DNA from: Dyadobacter sp. CY356
GTDB lineage: Bacteria > Bacteroidota > Bacteroidia > Cytophagales > Spirosomataceae
Assembly (NCBI RefSeq): GCF_021440195.1
Contig: NZ_JAJTSZ010000008.1
Location: forward strand, 268,990-332,989
Direction: 5' to 3'
Length of the DNA: 64,000 nt
Positions 60,993 to 64,000 of this stretch are shown in pieces. Position numbers and translations under genes: made by a program. The notes beneath the pieces are model-generated. The model did not search any database. It saw nothing but the letters and a program-made list of their open reading frames with translations, and was not told where the DNA came from. Each line of letters begins with the position of its first letter. Position 1 is the stretch's first letter.

Positions 60993-61475
60993 ATGAAACA
61001 CGCTCTCACAGCTTTATTTTCAATCATCATATTCATTGGTTTTATGGCTTGTAAAACCGATGAGAATATCACCGCTGTAAAAATGGACGAAGGGAATAAC
61101 AACAATGTATCTGTTGAAACTGCCGGCACCAGGGTGAATATCAGGATTGGTTCAAAGACTTTTTTGGCAACACTAATGAATAGTCCGGCAGCAAGTGCTT
61201 TTAAAACCAAACTACCAATGACAGTTGCGATGAGTGACCTGAACGGGAATGAGAAATTTTTTAATCTGCCTGCGAATCTGCCCGTTAATGCATCCAGTCC
61301 GGGATCGATCCATACTGGGGATTTGATGATTTATGGCTCCAATACGTTGGTACTTTTCTACAAATCTTTTACGACACAATATAGTTACACCAGGCTTGGA
61401 CGCATAGAAGACGTTTCAGGACTAGCTACGGCGGTCGGCTCAGGAAATGTAACTGTGACTTTTACACTTCAATAA
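60993..61475 (+). CDS. Cyclophilin-like fold lipoprotein
   Basis: 160 residues from ATG 60993 (the open frame extends back into the alcohol dehydrogenase but that part is not used). MKHALTALFSIIIFIGFMAC ends in a lipobox (Cys 20). The rest (RVNIRIGSKTFLATLMNSPAASAFKTKLPM, FNLPANLPVNASSPGSIHTGDLMIYGSNTLVLFY, given in parts) is the small cyclophilin-like fold found in Bacteroidota and often near oxidoreductases. It has no obvious isomerase residues. It probably binds a small ligand at the periplasmic face. Confidence 0.82.
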   Translation: MKHALTALFSIIIFIGFMACKTDENITAVKMDEGNNNNVSVETAGTRVNIRIGSKTFLATLMNSPAASAFKTKLPMTVAMSDLNGNEKFFNLPANLPVNASSPGSIHTGDLMIYGSNTLVLFYKSFTTQYSYTRLGRIEDVSGLATAVGSGNVTVTFTLQ

Positions 61476-61483
61476 GAGCATCC

Positions 61484-62059
61484 ATGAAAGAGCAAGTAAT
61501 AGAAAAAGATATTTTTGAGCGGATGAGGGCAGGTGAGTCTATCCGGAAAGATGATATCGGATACAAGAAATTTGAGGAAGTGGTATCCCGAACCATACGG
61601 TTATCTGTTCAGATGAATGCGACGGCAACGGATGTAGACCAGGTACGTACTACATTGAGTGAAATAACTGGAGTCGAAATAGATGAGTCAACAACCATAT
61701 TTCCACCATTTTACACAAATTTTGGACAGTTTATAAAACTTGGAAAAAATGTGTTTATCAATCATGCCTGTTCTTTTCTGGATATTGGCGGGATAACAAT
61801 TGAGGATGACGTGCAGATTGGCCCAAGAGTTAACTTAACCTCAGAAAATCATTCTATCAATCCCGGAGAACGAAAAACTCTTCTTTTGAAGCCAATTGTG
61901 ATAAAGCGAAATGCCTGGATAGGGGCAGGAGCTACAATTCTTCCGGGCATTACCATTGGAGAAAATTCCATTGTTGCAGCTGGCGCCGTTGTAAGCCGGG
62001 ATGTACCGGCGAACACTATCGTAGCAGGTGTTCCGGCAATGATTGTGAAAACTATTTAA
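61484..62059 (+). CDS. Left-handed beta-helix sugar O-acetyltransferase
   Basis: 191 residues. The hexapeptide repeats run from about residue 85 to 185: IGGITIEDDVQIGPRVNLTSENH (with catalytic-type His), NAWIGAGATILPGITIGENS, IVAAGAVVSRDVPANTIVAGVPAMIVK. The N-terminal extension is of the maltose/galactoside acetyltransferase kind (ERMRAGESI and VRTTLSEITG). It transfers acetyl from acetyl-CoA to a sugar or related acceptor. It follows the cyclophilin-like gene by 8 bp in the same orientation. Confidence 0.9.
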   Translation: MKEQVIEKDIFERMRAGESIRKDDIGYKKFEEVVSRTIRLSVQMNATATDVDQVRTTLSEITGVEIDESTTIFPPFYTNFGQFIKLGKNVFINHACSFLDIGGITIEDDVQIGPRVNLTSENHSINPGERKTLLLKPIVIKRNAWIGAGATILPGITIGENSIVAAGAVVSRDVPANTIVAGVPAMIVKTI

Positions 62060-62143
62060 ACCTTTTGAAGGCGGTAACGGATTAGTATGAATGATCAATA
62101 ACCGAATGACCATTCATACTATCTATATCTCGTATTTTTCATT

Positions 62144-62581
62144 TTAATTATCTGATTCCCAGTTGTATCTGCCTGGCAAAATGGCGCGTTTCCAATATCC
62201 GCAAATGAAAGTTAGCTGGTCTTTTAATGCCTCGTAAGTTGGAGGTTTTAAATAAAATCCCTGAACCAATGAGAGGTAGGCATCATCGACATCCTTTGGA
62301 TTAATTGAATCTGATAGGAAAATAAATGGGATTGAGCGCTTTTTTAAGTGCTCTTCCGCATTAATTTTTTCTCTAAGTTCAAGTCCGGAAATTTGTGGAA
62401 TGTTGAGATCACAAAGAATAAAAAAAGGTCTTTCCTCAGTTTTCTGGAGATATTCGATAAGCTCGTATCCATTATCGAAATTAACGACCTCGCTCTCACA
62501 TCCTATATCCGCCAGAGCCGTCGAAACCAGAAACTTATCATCCATATCTCCTCCAACATATAGTATTGCATCTTTTGCCAT
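62144..62581 (-). CDS. Stand-alone receiver protein
   Basis: 145 residues, CheY-like and without an output domain. The acidic pocket is altered to GGDMDDKF (about 9-16), the acceptor Asp lies in ILCDLNIPQISG (about 58), the switch Ser in FLSDSI, and the Lys in YLKPPT. A short extra C-terminal stretch (KRAILPGRYNWESDN) is not typical. The relation to a kinase is unknown; no kinase gene is adjacent here. Confidence 0.85.
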   Translation of the reverse strand: MAKDAILYVGGDMDDKFLVSTALADIGCESEVVNFDNGYELIEYLQKTEERPFFILCDLNIPQISGLELREKINAEEHLKKRSIPFIFLSDSINPKDVDDAYLSLVQGFYLKPPTYEALKDQLTFICGYWKRAILPGRYNWESDN

Positions 62582-62729
62582 ATCTCGTCTGATTTAAATT
62601 TAAGACGGGTTTTAAAAAATAGTATGCCAGTTAGTCCTTTAAATCAGCCAAAAGGCTTTTATTGTGGTTTCATGAGCCTATGCGTATCCAAACTTTACCG
62701 GGTTCCACATACTGATCGTTATACTTTTT

Positions 62730-63407
62730 CTAAGATATGCGCCGGGAACTAATCGCCTTAACCCATTCATCTTTCTCACATCTTTTGCACACTTTCCGGC
62801 CCTTATTTACATGCTCAACATTGCCACAAAAAGAGCATGCATAATCCGCAGGCTCGGTGATAGTTTTATATTTTTGTTTGTATAGTTTGGGCATGACCGG
62901 AAGTCCGGGTTTAACTTCCTCATCTTCAAAAAACAGAAAACTCACATTTCCATTGGGTTCGAGAATTGCCGTGCGCACCTGTCCCAGGTGTTCGATACTT
63001 TGCTGACGCATTTCTGAAAAGAATTCGTCCTTGGCATATGTTTCGTCTTCTGCGTCCAGGTTAAATATTCCGTCTTCAATGATATATACGGGATCACCCT
63101 CCAGCACACTTTCAAACTTCTCATTTTTCATGGCAAACCATGTAATGAGCCGGTAGAATCCCAATATGGTAACAAACACCAGAAACGCAGGTAAAATGGC
63201 GTTTTCTTTGTTCGACATCGGGTCGCCAGCTGCTGAACCCAGGCCGATGATAATGGCTACTTCAAAAATCGAAAGCTGACGGACCCCTTTCTTTCCGGAA
63301 ATTCTCAGGAAAATCAGGATAAGCGCAAACATGATTAGTGTACGGAGAACGATTTCAATAGCGAATTCCCAGTCCAGGTCGTTCAGGAACATTGCTTTCC
63401 AATCCAA
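62730..63407 (-). CDS. DUF421 membrane protein with C-terminal zinc ribbon
   Basis: 225 residues. Three hydrophobic helices lie in the first 90 residues (IVLRTLIMFALILIFLR, IFEVAIIIGLGSAAGDPM, ILPAFLVFVTILGFYRL), then the DUF421/YetF cytoplasmic domain (about 95-170). The last 35 residues add CSFCGNVEHVNKGRKVCKRC, two CxxC pairs that look like a zinc ribbon, not usual for this family. Function is unknown; related YetF proteins are linked to sporulation and membrane stress in Bacillus. Confidence 0.86.
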   Translation of the reverse strand: MDWKAMFLNDLDWEFAIEIVLRTLIMFALILIFLRISGKKGVRQLSIFEVAIIIGLGSAAGDPMSNKENAILPAFLVFVTILGFYRLITWFAMKNEKFESVLEGDPVYIIEDGIFNLDAEDETYAKDEFFSEMRQQSIEHLGQVRTAILEPNGNVSFLFFEDEEVKPGLPVMPKLYKQKYKTITEPADYACSFCGNVEHVNKGRKVCKRCEKDEWVKAISSRRIS

Positions 63408-63512
63408 GTTGTATATGTTTAATTGTTGAAGCTACCCGGGGTTAAAAGAACCATACCCAAACTGTAAATTATTTAAGGTGTTTTTTTGGGAATCGGGGAG
63501 AAGGTATAGTTA

Positions 63513-64000
63513 AGATTTGGATTTGACTTTCTGGTGATCCCGCTGGGATTCGAATTCGATCGCGAACCCGGCCAGGATCCATACATTAAAAGTATATTGC
63601 TTATATTATTCTAAAACAAAAAAAGCCAAACCCATTAAGATTTGACTTTTTGGTGATCCCGCTGGGATTCGAATTCGATCGCGAACCCGGCCAGTATTCA
63701 TACATTAAAAGTGTATCGCTTTGATATTATTTTAAAACAAAAAAAGCCAAACCAATTAAGATTTGACTTTCTGGTGATCCCGCTGGGATTCGAATTCGAT
63801 CGCGAACCCGGCCAGGATCCATACATTAAAAGTGTATCGCTTTGATATTATTTTAAAACAAAAAAAGCCAAATCAATTAAGATTTGACTTTCTGGTGATC
63901 CCGCTGGGATTCGAATTCGATCGCGAACCCGGCCAGGATCCATACATTAAAAGTGTATCGCTTTGATATTATTTTAAAACAAAAAAAGCCAAATCAATTA
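63513..64000 (-). repeat. Tandem array of tRNA-like hairpin units (4 visible, about 120 bp each)
   Basis: Units start at 63532, 63651, 63772 and 63893 (periods 119, 121, 121) and continue past the right edge. Read on the minus strand each has an AT spacer, then GATCCTGGCCGGGTTCG, a 10-base loop region, CGAATCCCAGCGGGATC and ACCA, followed by AAAGTCAAATC pairing with GATTTGGCTTT and a T run. So a hairpin resembling a tRNA acceptor plus T-arm (TTCGAATCCC is a normal T-loop segment), ending in CCA, is followed by a Rho-independent terminator. D and anticodon arms are missing. Unit 2 differs in the outer stem (TATTCATAC for GGATCCATAC), losing the outer pairing. It is not a tRNA gene; function is unknown. 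Confidence 0.8.

Noticed and set aside
63532..63580. Canonical tRNA gene on the minus strand
   Set aside because: Acceptor-like stem, T-loop and CCA are present, but there is no D arm or anticodon arm; the hairpin is only about 48 bases.
63513..64000. CRISPR array
   Set aside because: The whole unit, including the intervening DNA, repeats nearly identically every 120 bp; there are no variable spacers and no cas genes.

Overview
The window comes from a Bacteroidota chromosome, most likely a member of the Cytophagales close to Dyadobacter/Spirosoma. The basis is Bacteroidota-type promoters (TTTG, 21 bases, TAnnTTTG), TonB-dependent receptors with CarboxypepD-like N-terminal domains, a type IX secretion (T9SS) C-terminal sorting domain, DUF4105, DUF2975/XRE and YoeB/DUF2683 pairs, several AraC and HxlR regulators, and moderate-to-low GC with AT-rich intergenic DNA. 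The genus is inferred from general resemblance, not from a marker gene. No rRNA, canonical tRNA, CRISPR array, insertion sequence or prophage was seen.

Layout. 0-2.8 kb: an amino-sugar or galactose catabolic group (start of a GHMP sugar kinase, a FucP-type sugar permease, a GH109-type glycosidase). 3-12.9 kb: housekeeping genes, namely an overlapping pterin synthase/folE pair, a Tat-exported sugar isomerase-like protein, a CDF metal exporter, a Nudix hydrolase, a LysE exporter, a YoeB-type toxin-antitoxin pair, a bacterial GH3 acyl-amido synthetase, surE, trhO and a deoxynucleoside kinase. 13-16.6 kb: a VOC protein, two stand-alone response regulators and a GAF histidine kinase. 16.7-24.5 kb: a co-directional set on the minus strand of two DUF4331 proteins, a TPR lipoprotein and a TonB-dependent receptor. 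25.0-27.2 kb: trpBA behind a well-formed trp attenuator that encodes a 27-residue leader peptide with a Trp-Trp pair. 27.3-36.1 kb: envelope and exported proteins (cyclophilin, gamma-glutamyltransferase-like, DUF4105, PAP2 phosphatase, an outer-membrane receptor, a DUF6268-like barrel). 36.3-41.7 kb: an HxlR/DoxX regulatory pair with a 26-bp perfect palindrome, then hydrolase, exported thiol peroxidase, VOC, NmrA-like and AraC genes. 42.3-48.7 kb: an RND tripartite efflux operon. 48.8-53.3 kb: XRE/DUF2975, a PPOX-like flavin protein, a frameshifted AraC gene, and a TetX-like flavin monooxygenase. 53.3-62.1 kb: a redox/detoxification neighbourhood (AraC, aldo-keto reductase, two SDRs, HxlR, AraC, exported cupin, exported CMD protein, Tat-exported zinc alcohol dehydrogenase, cyclophilin-like lipoprotein, acetyltransferase). 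62.1-63.4 kb: a receiver protein and a DUF421 protein with a zinc ribbon. 63.5-64.0 kb: a tandem array of about 120-bp units.

Most unusual signals: (1) the array at the right edge, whose units read on the minus strand as a tRNA-like acceptor/T-arm hairpin ending in CCA followed by a Rho-independent terminator; (2) the trp attenuator, where the predicted transcription start coincides with the leader-peptide ATG; (3) the DUF4331-DUF4331-TPR-TonB receptor set, a candidate uncharacterised surface uptake or binding system; (4) two frameshifted genes and a toxin gene carrying a 12-A tract; (5) several normally cytosolic enzyme families carrying export signals. All functional statements are sequence-based inferences made without database searches.
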